Shown one piece after another: positions 49,535 through 57,333 of a stretch of DNA of 64,000 bases. The DNA comes from Caldilineaceae bacterium (GTDB lineage: Bacteria > Chloroflexota > Anaerolineae > Caldilineales > Caldilineaceae). The translations under genes and the position numbers were made by a program. Each line of letters begins with the position of its first letter. Position 1 is the first letter of the stretch. The notes beneath the pieces were generated by a model that saw only the letters and a program-made list of their open reading frames with translations, was not told the origin of the DNA and did not search any database. The stretch lies in NCBI GenBank assembly GCA_020634815.1, contig JACKBA010000004.1, positions 216,355 through 280,354 on the forward strand. Direction: 5' to 3'.

Positions 49535-49543
49535 GGCACCTGG

Positions 49544-50176
49544 TTACATGGCCACGCGCACCAGCGCGGGCCGCAAGACATGGCCTTTGAGTTGATAGCC
49601 GGCGCGCAGCGTGTCGATAATATGGCCCGGCTCGACACTGTCGCTGGGCGCGCTGGCAATGGCTTCGTGGAGCGTCGGGTCGAACGCGCCTTCGGTCGCG
49701 ATAGGCGTGACCCCTTCTTCTTCGAGCAACTGGCGCAGCTTGCGCTGAATCTGGCGGAAGCCGTCGATCCAGGCGGCCTCGGCGTCGGTCGCCTCCGGCA
49801 CGTTGGCAAAGGCCAGGTCGAAATCGTCCATGGCGGGCAGCAGGCGCTTGATCAGGTGCATGCTGGAGCGCTCGATCTGCTCGGCAAGCTGCCGCTCCTG
49901 GCGGCGCCGGCTGTTCTGGAACTCGGCCGCCAGTCGCTGCGACTTCTCCGTCACCTCCGCCGCCTGCTGGTTGGCCTCGGCCAGTTCCGCTTCCAGCCGT
50001 GCGATCGTTTCCAGCAGTTCCGCCGGGTCCAGTTCGATGGCTTCGGGCGCACCGTTGGCGGCGGTGTCGCCTTCACGTTCGGCGGCAACCTCGTCCGCTT
50101 CGACCTCTACCACTTCGGGCGCATCGACGCCCGCCTGTGCCTGTGTCTCTTGTTTTTCGGAATTCTTCTTTGTCAT
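49544..50176 (-). CDS. grpE: GrpE nucleotide exchange factor
   Basis: A 210-residue cochaperone that releases ADP from DnaK. An acidic disordered N-terminus (about 1-50) leads to the long dimerising helix (RLEAELAEANQQAAEVTEKSQRLAAEFQN), the four-helix region (LLPAMDDFDLAF) and the beta-wing with the family signature FDPTLHEAI and GHVLRPALVRV. It is 52 bp after hrcA. No dnaK or dnaJ is present in the window, unlike the common hrcA-grpE-dnaK-dnaJ order. Confidence 0.94.
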   Translation of the reverse strand: MTKKNSEKQETQAQAGVDAPEVVEVEADEVAAEREGDTAANGAPEAIELDPAELLETIARLEAELAEANQQAAEVTEKSQRLAAEFQNSRRRQERQLAEQIERSSMHLIKRLLPAMDDFDLAFANVPEATDAEAAWIDGFRQIQRKLRQLLEEEGVTPIATEGAFDPTLHEAIASAPSDSVEPGHIIDTLRAGYQLKGHVLRPALVRVAM

Positions 50177-50228
50177 AGCTCTCAAATCTGGTTCAATGTG
50201 TCAATTTTCTTATTGCGGTTGGGGGCGA

Positions 50229-51287
50229 TCAACTGCCGCCGTAGATCTCTTCGATCTTCTCGCTCATGATGTCGGAGACAAAGCGCACGGCGCCGATGCT
50301 GCGCCCGTAGCGCATGCGCACCGGCCCGATCACGCCCAGCAGCCCCGAGACGCGGTCGCTGACGCCATAGCGTGAGAGCACCAGGCTCACGTCGCGCAGC
50401 TCGGCATAGCGCCCGTCGCCCGAGATCATGACGTGGACGCTGTCGCTGCCCGGCAGGCTCTCGGCGATCTGCTCGATCAGCCCCGGCTCCTCCAGGACGC
50501 GCACGATGCGGCGCGCGTTCTCGCTCTCGGCAAACTCGGGTGCGCTGAGCACCTCGGCCAGGCCGTCGCGGAAGAGCAGCCCGCCCTCGTGCTGCTCGAT
50601 GCGCCGCATGATGGCCGTGGCCAGCTCGGCAACCTGCCGCGCAAAGGGCGTCAGCTTGGCCGTGCTCTTGGCTATGCCCCCAGCTTCCAGCCCGCCCAGG
50701 TTTGCGTTGAGTTCGTTGCTCACGCGGCTCAACTCGTTCTGCTCCATGGGCTGGTCAAGGTCGAGCAGTTGCTGCTTGACCGCTCCCTCCTGCAAGACCA
50801 GCACCAGCAGCACCTTCGTGCCCTGAATGTGCACCAGCTCCACATGCTTGAAGGTGCAGCGCACCGCGCGCGGCGCCGTGGCGACGGCTGCGCTGTGCGC
50901 CGTGCGTGCCAGCACCGACGTACTCGTGCGCAGCCATTGGTCCACCTCCTGCGGCCCGTGGCCGAACTGGCGGCGAATTGCGGCCTGCTCCTCGGGCGTG
51001 AGGTCGAGGTTAGCCAGCAGATAGTGCACGAAGAAGCGGTAGCCCAGGTCCGTCGGGACGCGGCCGGCGCTTGTGTGCGGGTGGGTCAGCAGCCCCATGC
51101 GTTCCAGCGCGGCCAGGTCGTTGCGAATGGTCGCCGGGCTCACGCCCAGGTCGTACTGGCCGACGATGCCGGCGCTGCCCACCGGCTGCGCGGTCTGCAC
51201 GAATTCCTGGATGACGATGCGCAGCACCTCGCGCTGGCGCTCGGAAATCGCCTCGATGGGCAATTCGTCGTGAAAGTCGTTCTTCAT
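50229..51287 (-). CDS. hrcA: Heat-inducible transcription repressor HrcA
   Basis: A 352-residue repressor. The N-terminal winged helix is at about 15-75 (RQREVLRIVIQEFVQTAQPVGS, VSPATIRNDLAALERMGLLTHPHTSAGRVPTDLGYRFFV). The central GAF-like and dimerisation parts follow, ending GVIGPVRMRYGRSIGAVRFVSDIM, the family's C-terminal signature. Its ATG overlaps the stop codon of the sugar-phosphate transferase gene (TGATG), so it is translated from a polysaccharide operon message. No CIRCE element was found in this window. Confidence 0.95.
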   Translation of the reverse strand: MKNDFHDELPIEAISERQREVLRIVIQEFVQTAQPVGSAGIVGQYDLGVSPATIRNDLAALERMGLLTHPHTSAGRVPTDLGYRFFVHYLLANLDLTPEEQAAIRRQFGHGPQEVDQWLRTSTSVLARTAHSAAVATAPRAVRCTFKHVELVHIQGTKVLLVLVLQEGAVKQQLLDLDQPMEQNELSRVSNELNANLGGLEAGGIAKSTAKLTPFARQVAELATAIMRRIEQHEGGLLFRDGLAEVLSAPEFAESENARRIVRVLEEPGLIEQIAESLPGSDSVHVMISGDGRYAELRDVSLVLSRYGVSDRVSGLLGVIGPVRMRYGRSIGAVRFVSDIMSEKIEEIYGGS

Positions 51288-52753
51288 CAGTAGGCGTTCC
51301 GGTTGGTGCCGGCAATGGTCTGCAAGACTGTCCGGATCAGGATCGTGATGTCCAGGCCGATGGACCAGTTCTCAATGTACCACAGGTCGTACTTGGTGCG
51401 CTCCACGATGGAGGTGTCGCCGCGCAGGCCGTTGACCTGTGCCCAGCCGGTCAGCCCGGCCTTTTCGCGATGGCGGTCCATGTAGCGCGGGATGATTTGG
51501 CGGAACTGCTCGACATAAACCGGGCGCTCCGGTCGCGGGCCGACGAGGCTCATGTCGCCGACCAGTACGTTGATCAACTGCGGCAGCTCGTCGATATTGA
51601 AACGCCGCATGAACTCGCCCAGTTTCGTCTTGCGCGGGTCGTCGGGCGTCGTCCAGCCGGGGCCGTCCGTCTCGGCGTCCTGGCGCATGGAGCGGAACTT
51701 GATGATCTTGAAGGGGCGCGCGTCGAGCCCCATGCGTTCTTGCGTGTAGAAGACCGGTCCCGGGCTGTCGAGCTTGACGAGCAGGGCGGTGAGCAGCATG
51801 AAGGGGCTGAGCATGATCAGACCGGCGCCGCTGAAGAGCATATCCATGCCGCGCTTGACGGCCAGCTTCCAGCCTTGCAGCGCCACGTCGCGGATCGTCA
51901 GCAGCGGCAGACCGCCCAGATCGCCAATGGTGACCTCGCTCGCCATGATCTGGAAGACGTCCGGGAAGACACGGATGCCCACCTTCTCGCGCTCACACAG
52001 GCTGATGATGTTCACCAGGTCCTGGTGGCTGCTCTCGGGCAGGCCGATGATCACTTCGTCGATGTTGTACGTATCGATGAGCAGAGGCACGTCGGCCAGC
52101 GCGCCCAGGATCGGTGCGTCGACGGCCGTCAGATCCCGCTCGCCCTTGCCGGCATCCACAACGCCGATCACCTGGTAGCCCAGCTTCGGGTGCTGCACCA
52201 TCTTTTGCAGCAACATGCGCCCGATCTCGCCGGCGCCGATGAGCAGCACGCGGTCGTCGCCGATGCCGCGTGCCTGCATCTGCCACTGGATCTGGGCGTG
52301 AAGCACGCGGCCAAAGGTGTCGATCAGGATCGTGAGCCCGGCGCCCAGCAGAATCAAGGCCCGGTGATACTGGAACTCGCGCACAAAGAGCGTGAGCAGC
52401 GCCACCGTGAAGAGCAAGGCGAGCAGGTTGTAAACGATGATCTGGAAGAATTCGTCCAGGTGCGTCACCGGCCGGCGCCGCTGATACATGCGCTGGCTGA
52501 AATAGATGACCACCATGACGGCCGTGTAGGTGCCGGGCAGCAGCAGAAATTCGCGGAAGGGGCCGATGATGAAGTCCGGGTCGCGCACCAGGAATGCGTG
52601 CGCGGCCCAGAAGCCGAGCCACACGCTGCCGATGTCGACGACAAAGAGCGCGATCATGAAGAAGAACTGGGCGCGCTTGAGCACGCCCGGACGCGCGCCC
52701 CGGCGTGTTACGTAGTCATTCTGTGACGGTCGATCGGAAATGCTGTGCTGCAT
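51287..52753 (-). CDS. Undecaprenyl-phosphate sugar phosphotransferase (WcaJ/WbaP-like)
   Basis: A 488-residue exopolysaccharide-initiating enzyme. Four to five N-terminal membrane helices precede a Rossmann-like domain (RVLLIGAGEIGRMLLQ). The C-terminal bacterial sugar transferase domain begins VKRGMDMLFSGAGLIMLSP and has SPGPVFYTQERMG, FKIIKFRSM, DELPQLINVLVGDMSLVGPRPERP. It transfers a sugar-1-phosphate from UDP-sugar to undecaprenyl phosphate at the inner membrane. Its ATG directly follows the stop of the GT2 gene. The uridylyltransferase at 57334 could supply UDP-glucose. Confidence 0.94.
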   Translation of the reverse strand: MQHSISDRPSQNDYVTRRGARPGVLKRAQFFFMIALFVVDIGSVWLGFWAAHAFLVRDPDFIIGPFREFLLLPGTYTAVMVVIYFSQRMYQRRRPVTHLDEFFQIIVYNLLALLFTVALLTLFVREFQYHRALILLGAGLTILIDTFGRVLHAQIQWQMQARGIGDDRVLLIGAGEIGRMLLQKMVQHPKLGYQVIGVVDAGKGERDLTAVDAPILGALADVPLLIDTYNIDEVIIGLPESSHQDLVNIISLCEREKVGIRVFPDVFQIMASEVTIGDLGGLPLLTIRDVALQGWKLAVKRGMDMLFSGAGLIMLSPFMLLTALLVKLDSPGPVFYTQERMGLDARPFKIIKFRSMRQDAETDGPGWTTPDDPRKTKLGEFMRRFNIDELPQLINVLVGDMSLVGPRPERPVYVEQFRQIIPRYMDRHREKAGLTGWAQVNGLRGDTSIVERTKYDLWYIENWSIGLDITILIRTVLQTIAGTNRNAY

Positions 52754-53761
52754 CTACACGGTGTCGCTCTTGACCTGCCCTGCCAGCGATGCCCGCGCCG
52801 GGCGCCGCCCTCCGCTGCAATAGCGCCAGAGATGCCGCGCCACGTCCAGGCTGCCTTTGCCCACGATACCGGCCATGATGCTCTTGTCGAGCAGCCAGTT
52901 CGTCTCGTTCCGATAGTGTTTCTGATAGAAGAGCCACATCGCCTCGTAAAAGTCGATGCGCGATTTGGCACTCTGGCTGCTGGCCGCTTCCTTGACGTGG
53001 GTAATTTCCACGGCCCCATTGTACCAGACTTCCCAGCCCGCGTCCTTGATGCGCTTCGCCCAGTCCAGATCCTCGCCGTACATAAAAAAGCGTTCGTCGA
53101 GCAGACCGGCATCGAGGATCGCCGCACGCCGTACCTGCATATAGGCGCCCACGACCGAATCCACCGGGTGCACGGCATCCTCGGCTAGATATTCCAGGTT
53201 GTACGCATTGAAGCGCCGGCTGCCGGAAAATATGCGGCTCAGCCCCGTCATGCGGTAGAAGCTGACCTCCGGCGTCGGGAAGCTGCGGCGGCACGCGCGG
53301 TCGAGGCTGCCGTCCGGGCGCCGTACGCGCGGCCCCGCTGCGCCGATCGCCGGATGCTCGTCCATGAAGCGCACCATCTCGGCCAGCGCCGTGGGCGGCA
53401 CCAGCGTATCCGGGTTGAGCAGCAGCACGTAGCGCGGCAGTCGCTCGGCCGTCTCCGGTGGGAAGCGGTCAAAGCCGAGCGCGCGCATGGCCACGTTGTT
53501 GCCGGCGCTATAGCCCACATTGGTGCTGTTGGCGATGAGGGTGACGCCGGGAAACTCGGCGCGCACCATCTCCGCGCTGCCGTCGCTGCTGGCATTGTCC
53601 ACCACCGTGACGGAGAGGCGCAGCGCATGGTCGCCGGCTGCAATCGAGTGCAGACAGTCACGCAACAAGGCGGCCGTGTTGTAATTCAATATGATGATTG
53701 CCAGGTCGTCGGCCACGGCATCGCGGTCAGCCGGTTTGGTGGCGATCGCAGACTCCTGCAT
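52754..53761 (-). CDS. Family 2 glycosyltransferase (rhamnosyltransferase-like)
   Basis: A 335-residue GT-A enzyme. IIILNYNTAALLRDCLHSI...VTVVDNASSDGSAEMV forms the donor site, followed by NVGYSAGNNVAM and LLLNPDTLVPP. The acceptor part has VGAYMQVRRAAILDAGLLDERFFMYGEDLDWAKR. It heads the long minus-strand operon and is followed with no gap by the WcaJ-like gene, so both probably build the same surface polysaccharide. Confidence 0.92.
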   Translation of the reverse strand: MQESAIATKPADRDAVADDLAIIILNYNTAALLRDCLHSIAAGDHALRLSVTVVDNASSDGSAEMVRAEFPGVTLIANSTNVGYSAGNNVAMRALGFDRFPPETAERLPRYVLLLNPDTLVPPTALAEMVRFMDEHPAIGAAGPRVRRPDGSLDRACRRSFPTPEVSFYRMTGLSRIFSGSRRFNAYNLEYLAEDAVHPVDSVVGAYMQVRRAAILDAGLLDERFFMYGEDLDWAKRIKDAGWEVWYNGAVEITHVKEAASSQSAKSRIDFYEAMWLFYQKHYRNETNWLLDKSIMAGIVGKGSLDVARHLWRYCSGGRRPARASLAGQVKSDTV

Positions 53762-53900
53762 TCCTGTCTCCCACTGGCGCCGTCAGCGGCGCGCCGCCCC
53801 GCATTCTAGCATGGCCGCCGCGCTCGGGCAAAGCGATCCGCTCCTGACGGGGAGCAATCGCCACGGCAGCGCGACCCTGTGATCGGTCAGGAAAACGCTG

Positions 53901-53946
53901 CCACCAAGCCACAAAGGCCACGAAGCGGCACGAAGAATTCTGTGGC
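53901..53946. repeat. CACGAAG-family repeat fragment in the 53762-54019 gap
   Basis: CCACCAAGCCACAAAGGCCACGAAG... is one arm of the dispersed ACCACGAAG/CACAAAG repeat that also forms the hairpin at 29133 and the in-gene element at 56083. A diverged partner arm may lie near 53970-53995. The rest of the 258-bp gap shows no gene; the promoter of the long minus operon should be close to 53762. Confidence 0.55.
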
Positions 53947-54019
53947 CATGCGCTGCCCAAGAAGCCTCTGTGCCGCCTGGCGCGCTTCGCGTCCTGGTCG
54001 TTGCCTCTCGACTTGTCGT

Positions 54020-54922
54020 CTACTCTGCCTGGCTCAGCTTGCGGCGGATGGCATTCTCTACCGTACGCTCCGCCTCGTCCATGGGCAGCTTGAGGTGGTG
54101 CGCGGCCGCGGCCAGCATCACCTGCTGCGGCGCCAGGCCGATCAGCTCCGAGCGGTCGACGGCCACGCCCTGCGCGCCGGCCAGCCGCGCCACCGTGTCG
54201 AAGACCACGTGCAGCGGCGTCTGCGCGGTGTCGAGCAGGTTCATGCTCACCTGCGCCTGCCCCTCGACGAGAAAGCCCTTGGCCTGCACCGCCGGCAGCC
54301 CGCCGCTGCTCTCGCGAATCGCCTTGGCAATGGCCGACGCGACCTCCACATCGTCGCTGCCCAGGTAGATGTTGTACGCCACGAGAAACGGCCGCGCACC
54401 GACCACCACCGCGCCCGCCGGTCCCACCTGCGCCGGGCCGAAGTCGGGTGCGCGCTCGGGCTGGTGGATGCTCTCCACCAGCGCCTCGAACTGGCCGCGG
54501 CGGATGTCGGGCAGCCGCCGCCGTTCCGGGCGCGTGGCGGCCGCCGCATAGAGATAGACCGGAAGCTGTAATTCCGCGCCGATGCGCGCACCAAGCTGCT
54601 GCGCCAGCGCCACGCATTCGTCCAGCGTGATGCCTTCGATGGGCACGAGCGGCACGACATCGGTGGCGCCGAGGCGCGGGTGTTCGCCGCGATGCTCGAA
54701 GAGATTGATGTGCTCGGCCGCCGTGGCGATGGCGCGGAACAGTCCCTCCAGCACGGCGTCGGGCGCGCCGGTCACGGTGACGACGCTGCGGTTGTGGTCG
54801 GCATCGCTGCTCGCATCGAGGAGCAGCACGCCCGGCGCCTGGATCGCCTCCACGATGGCGGCGACGACCGCGGGGCGCCGGCCTTCGGAAAAGTTGGGTA
54901 CGGCTTCGATAAGGGTGGGCAT
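54020..54922 (-). CDS. ftcD: Glutamate formiminotransferase
   Basis: A 300-residue enzyme moving the formimino group from formiminoglutamate to tetrahydrofolate in histidine breakdown. The start ATG at 54922 gives the family N-terminus LIEAVPNFSEGRR, with DHNRSVVTVTG, EHRGEHPRLGATDVVPLVPI, and the C-terminal subdomain (KGFLVEGQAQVSMNLLD). It is transferase-only, without the cyclodeaminase domain of bifunctional FtcD. GAGAG precedes the ATG. No hut genes are adjacent. It diverges from the FemAB gene with 51 bp between starts. Confidence 0.93.
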   Translation of the reverse strand: MPTLIEAVPNFSEGRRPAVVAAIVEAIQAPGVLLLDASSDADHNRSVVTVTGAPDAVLEGLFRAIATAAEHINLFEHRGEHPRLGATDVVPLVPIEGITLDECVALAQQLGARIGAELQLPVYLYAAAATRPERRRLPDIRRGQFEALVESIHQPERAPDFGPAQVGPAGAVVVGARPFLVAYNIYLGSDDVEVASAIAKAIRESSGGLPAVQAKGFLVEGQAQVSMNLLDTAQTPLHVVFDTVARLAGAQGVAVDRSELIGLAPQQVMLAAAAHHLKLPMDEAERTVENAIRRKLSQAE

Positions 54923-54960
54923 AGCGCTCTCTCGTTTGCTGGCAGGTTGGTTGGATGGGT

Positions 54961-54967
54961 TATTATA
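54961..54967. promoter_or_regulatory. Shared bidirectional -10 element between ftcD and the FemAB gene
   Basis: TATTATA reads TATTAT on the plus strand (54961-54966) and TATAAT on the minus strand (54967-54962). The minus promoter would give ftcD a 33-base leader. The plus promoter would start transcription at about the ATG of the FemAB gene (54974), a leaderless message. No clear -35 boxes are seen. Confidence 0.5.
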
Positions 54968-54973
54968 CCCGGC

Positions 54974-57286
54974 ATGACTCATTTCCCGGTATCATCCGGT
55001 CCGGCCGTCGACCCTGCCGCGTGGGACGCGTTTGCCGCCGCGCACCCGGACGGGCATCCGCTCCAGCTCAGCGGTTGGGCTGGCGTCAAGGAGCGCTTTG
55101 GCTGGCGCAGCTGGCGCGTCGCCCTTGCCGGCGCTGGTGGCTTGCCCGTCGCCGGCGCGCAGATCCTGTTGCGAACGACCTACGGGCTGACGTTGGCCTA
55201 TGTTCCGAGGGGACCGCTCGGCGACTGGCACGACGCTGCGCAGACGCAGGCCCTGCTCGACGCGCTGCGCGCAGAGAGCCGCCGCCTGGGTGCGGCTGTG
55301 CTCAAGGTCGAGCCGGGGCTGCCCGACACCCTCGCCAACCGCGCGTTGCTGCTCGGTTACGGCCTCACACCCAGCCGCCAGATCATCCAGCCGCCCAGCA
55401 CCGTCGTCGTCGACCTGGCGCCGGACGAAGAGGCCATCCTGGGCGCGATGAAGAGCAAGTGGCGCTACAATGTGCGGCTGGCGGCGCGTAAGGAAGTCAC
55501 CGTGCGCGAACTGGCGCGCGCCGAGTTGCCCATCTTCCACCGCCTCATGCGCGAGACGGGCGACCGTGATGCCTTTGCCGTACACAGCGACGCCTACTAC
55601 GACGCGGCCTATGACCTGCTCGTGCCGGATCATGCCGCCTTCCTGCTCGCCGAATATGCGGGCGAACCGCTGGCCGCCATCGTCGTTGCGCTAGCCGGGC
55701 CAACGGCTGTCTACCTGTGGGGCGCCAGCAGCGACCGCGAGCGCAACCGCATGCCCAACCACGCGCTGCAATGGGCAGGCATGCAGTGGGCGCGTGGCCG
55801 CGGCGCCACCGGCTACGATCTCTGGGGCATCCCCGACGACCTGGGCCGGCTGGCCACGGCCATGAACGGCGACGGAACCGGCGTGCCCGCCGACGACCTG
55901 CCCGTGCAACTCGACGCGCTGCCTGGCCACGGCCTGTGGGGCGTCTATCGCTTCAAGCAGGGTTTTGGCGGGCGTGTGATTCGCCACGCCGGCGCGTGGG
56001 ACATGCCCGTCGACGCAGTCGGCGCGCGCGTCTACGCCCTGGGGCTGGAAGCGCAGCAGCTAAAAGCCAGCTTGAAAAGCCAACCACGAAGACTCGAAGC
56101 ACACCAAGCGGCACAAAGCAGCACTGGGTATCATTCTACGACAGACCCCTTCGTGCCTCTTCGTGCTCTTAGTGACTTTGTGGTGGAGCATTTCAATTCC
56201 CCTGCGCCGGCGACCGCGTATCGGCTGCGGTCGATCGGCGACCCCGGTGCGTGGCAGGCGGCGCTGGCCGAGTTGCCCAATCCCCACGTCCTGCAAAGCT
56301 GGGAGTGGGGCGAACTCAAGGGGCAGACCGAGTGGCACGCCGAACGCCTGGTCATGGCGAGCGCGGCCGGTCGCGCCGCCTTCCAGTTCCTCTGGCGCCA
56401 GCCGCTGCCTTACGTGCCCGCCCGCATCGCCTACGTGCCTAAGGGGCCGCTGCTCGATTGGGCGCAGCTCGACCTGCTCGACCAGGCGCTGGCCGCCGTC
56501 GAAGCGCACGCCCGCGCCCGCGGCTGCATCTTCGTCAAAATCGACCCCGACGTGCGCGAGGATACGACGACGGGCCGGCTGCTCCTCCACGCCCTGCAAC
56601 GCCGGGGCTGGCGCTACTCCGCCGAGCAGATTCAGTTCAAGAACACGGCGACGACGGATCTGCGCGCCGGTGAGGAGGCGCTGCTGGCGGGTATGAAGAG
56701 CAAGTGGCGCTACAACGTGCGCCTGGCCGAGAAGCGCGGCATCACTGTGCGCGCCGGCAGCGTGGCGGACCTGCCCGCCTTCTACGCGCTCTACGCCGAG
56801 ACGGGCGCGCGCGACGGCTTTCTCGTGCGGCCGGAAGGCTACTACCGCACCACCTGGCAGCGTTTCCTGGACGCGCAGGCCGACGCCGCCAACCCGGCGG
56901 GCGGCGCGTTCCTGCTCGCCGAGCACCCCGACGAGATGCAGCCGGTGGCGGGACTCTTCTTGCTGCGCTACGGGACGACGGCGTGGTACTTCTATGGCGC
57001 CAGCAGCGACCGCCGCCGCCGCGACATGCCCAACTATCTTTTGCAGTGGGTGGCCATGCAGTGGGCGCTGGCGCAGGGCTGCACGACCTACGACTGGTGG
57101 GGCGCGCCGACCGATCTCGACGATGCGGACGACGGCATGCAGGGAGTTTGGCAATTCAAGCAGGGTTTTGGCGCCGAGTTCCAGCCGCACGTCGGCGCGT
57201 GGGATTACGTGATCTCGCCCGTCGCCTACCGGGCGCTGACCGAGAGCCTGCCCTACATCCTGGCGGGGATGCGGCGCCTGCGGTAG
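54974..57286 (+). CDS. Tandem double-domain FemAB/FemX-like aminoacyltransferase
   Basis: A 770-residue protein made of two complete FemABX-type GNAT-fold units. Each contains MKSKWRYNVRLA (residues 159 and 574), a WGASSD/YGASSD strand, RN/DMPN-LQW-MQWA, and GVYRFKQGFGG/GVWQFKQGFGA near the end. Family members add amino acids from tRNA to the peptidoglycan stem peptide at the membrane surface. Usual length is about 330-420, so this is a fusion or duplication. The linker (about 371-404) is encoded by a palindromic CACGAAG repeat. The ATG at 54974 has no Shine-Dalgarno sequence and is likely leaderless. Confidence 0.87.
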   Translation: MTHFPVSSGPAVDPAAWDAFAAAHPDGHPLQLSGWAGVKERFGWRSWRVALAGAGGLPVAGAQILLRTTYGLTLAYVPRGPLGDWHDAAQTQALLDALRAESRRLGAAVLKVEPGLPDTLANRALLLGYGLTPSRQIIQPPSTVVVDLAPDEEAILGAMKSKWRYNVRLAARKEVTVRELARAELPIFHRLMRETGDRDAFAVHSDAYYDAAYDLLVPDHAAFLLAEYAGEPLAAIVVALAGPTAVYLWGASSDRERNRMPNHALQWAGMQWARGRGATGYDLWGIPDDLGRLATAMNGDGTGVPADDLPVQLDALPGHGLWGVYRFKQGFGGRVIRHAGAWDMPVDAVGARVYALGLEAQQLKASLKSQPRRLEAHQAAQSSTGYHSTTDPFVPLRALSDFVVEHFNSPAPATAYRLRSIGDPGAWQAALAELPNPHVLQSWEWGELKGQTEWHAERLVMASAAGRAAFQFLWRQPLPYVPARIAYVPKGPLLDWAQLDLLDQALAAVEAHARARGCIFVKIDPDVREDTTTGRLLLHALQRRGWRYSAEQIQFKNTATTDLRAGEEALLAGMKSKWRYNVRLAEKRGITVRAGSVADLPAFYALYAETGARDGFLVRPEGYYRTTWQRFLDAQADAANPAGGAFLLAEHPDEMQPVAGLFLLRYGTTAWYFYGASSDRRRRDMPNYLLQWVAMQWALAQGCTTYDWWGAPTDLDDADDGMQGVWQFKQGFGAEFQPHVGAWDYVISPVAYRALTESLPYILAGMRRLR
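56083..56184. repeat. Palindromic CACGAAG repeat inserted in frame in the FemAB gene
   Basis: A 102-bp imperfect palindrome inside the coding sequence. ACCACGAAGACTCGAAGCAC at the left is matched by the reverse complement of the right end, ACCACAAAGTCACTAAGAGC. It belongs to the same family as 29133-29180 and 53901-53946. It encodes a low-complexity linker (QPRRLEAHQAAQSSTG...) between the two enzyme domains. Confidence 0.75.
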
Positions 57287-57298
57287 AAGAGCCAGACA

Positions 57299-57321
57299 CC
57301 GAGTTTCTCGCAGAAACTCGG
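57299..57321. terminator. CCGAGTTTCT hairpin between convergent genes
   Basis: CCGAGTTTCT (57299-57308) and AGAAACTCGG (57312-57321) form a perfect 10-bp stem with a CGC loop, extended by GAC/GTC outside. It occupies the 47-bp gap between the FemAB and uridylyltransferase stops, so it could end transcription from both sides. The sequence is also a common dispersed repeat. Confidence 0.65.
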
Positions 57322-57333
57322 CGTCTCACGTAT

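Noticed and set aside
50200..53800. CIRCE operator for hrcA/grpE
   Set aside because: No TTAGCACTC-N9-GAGTGCTAA-like inverted repeat found near these genes.
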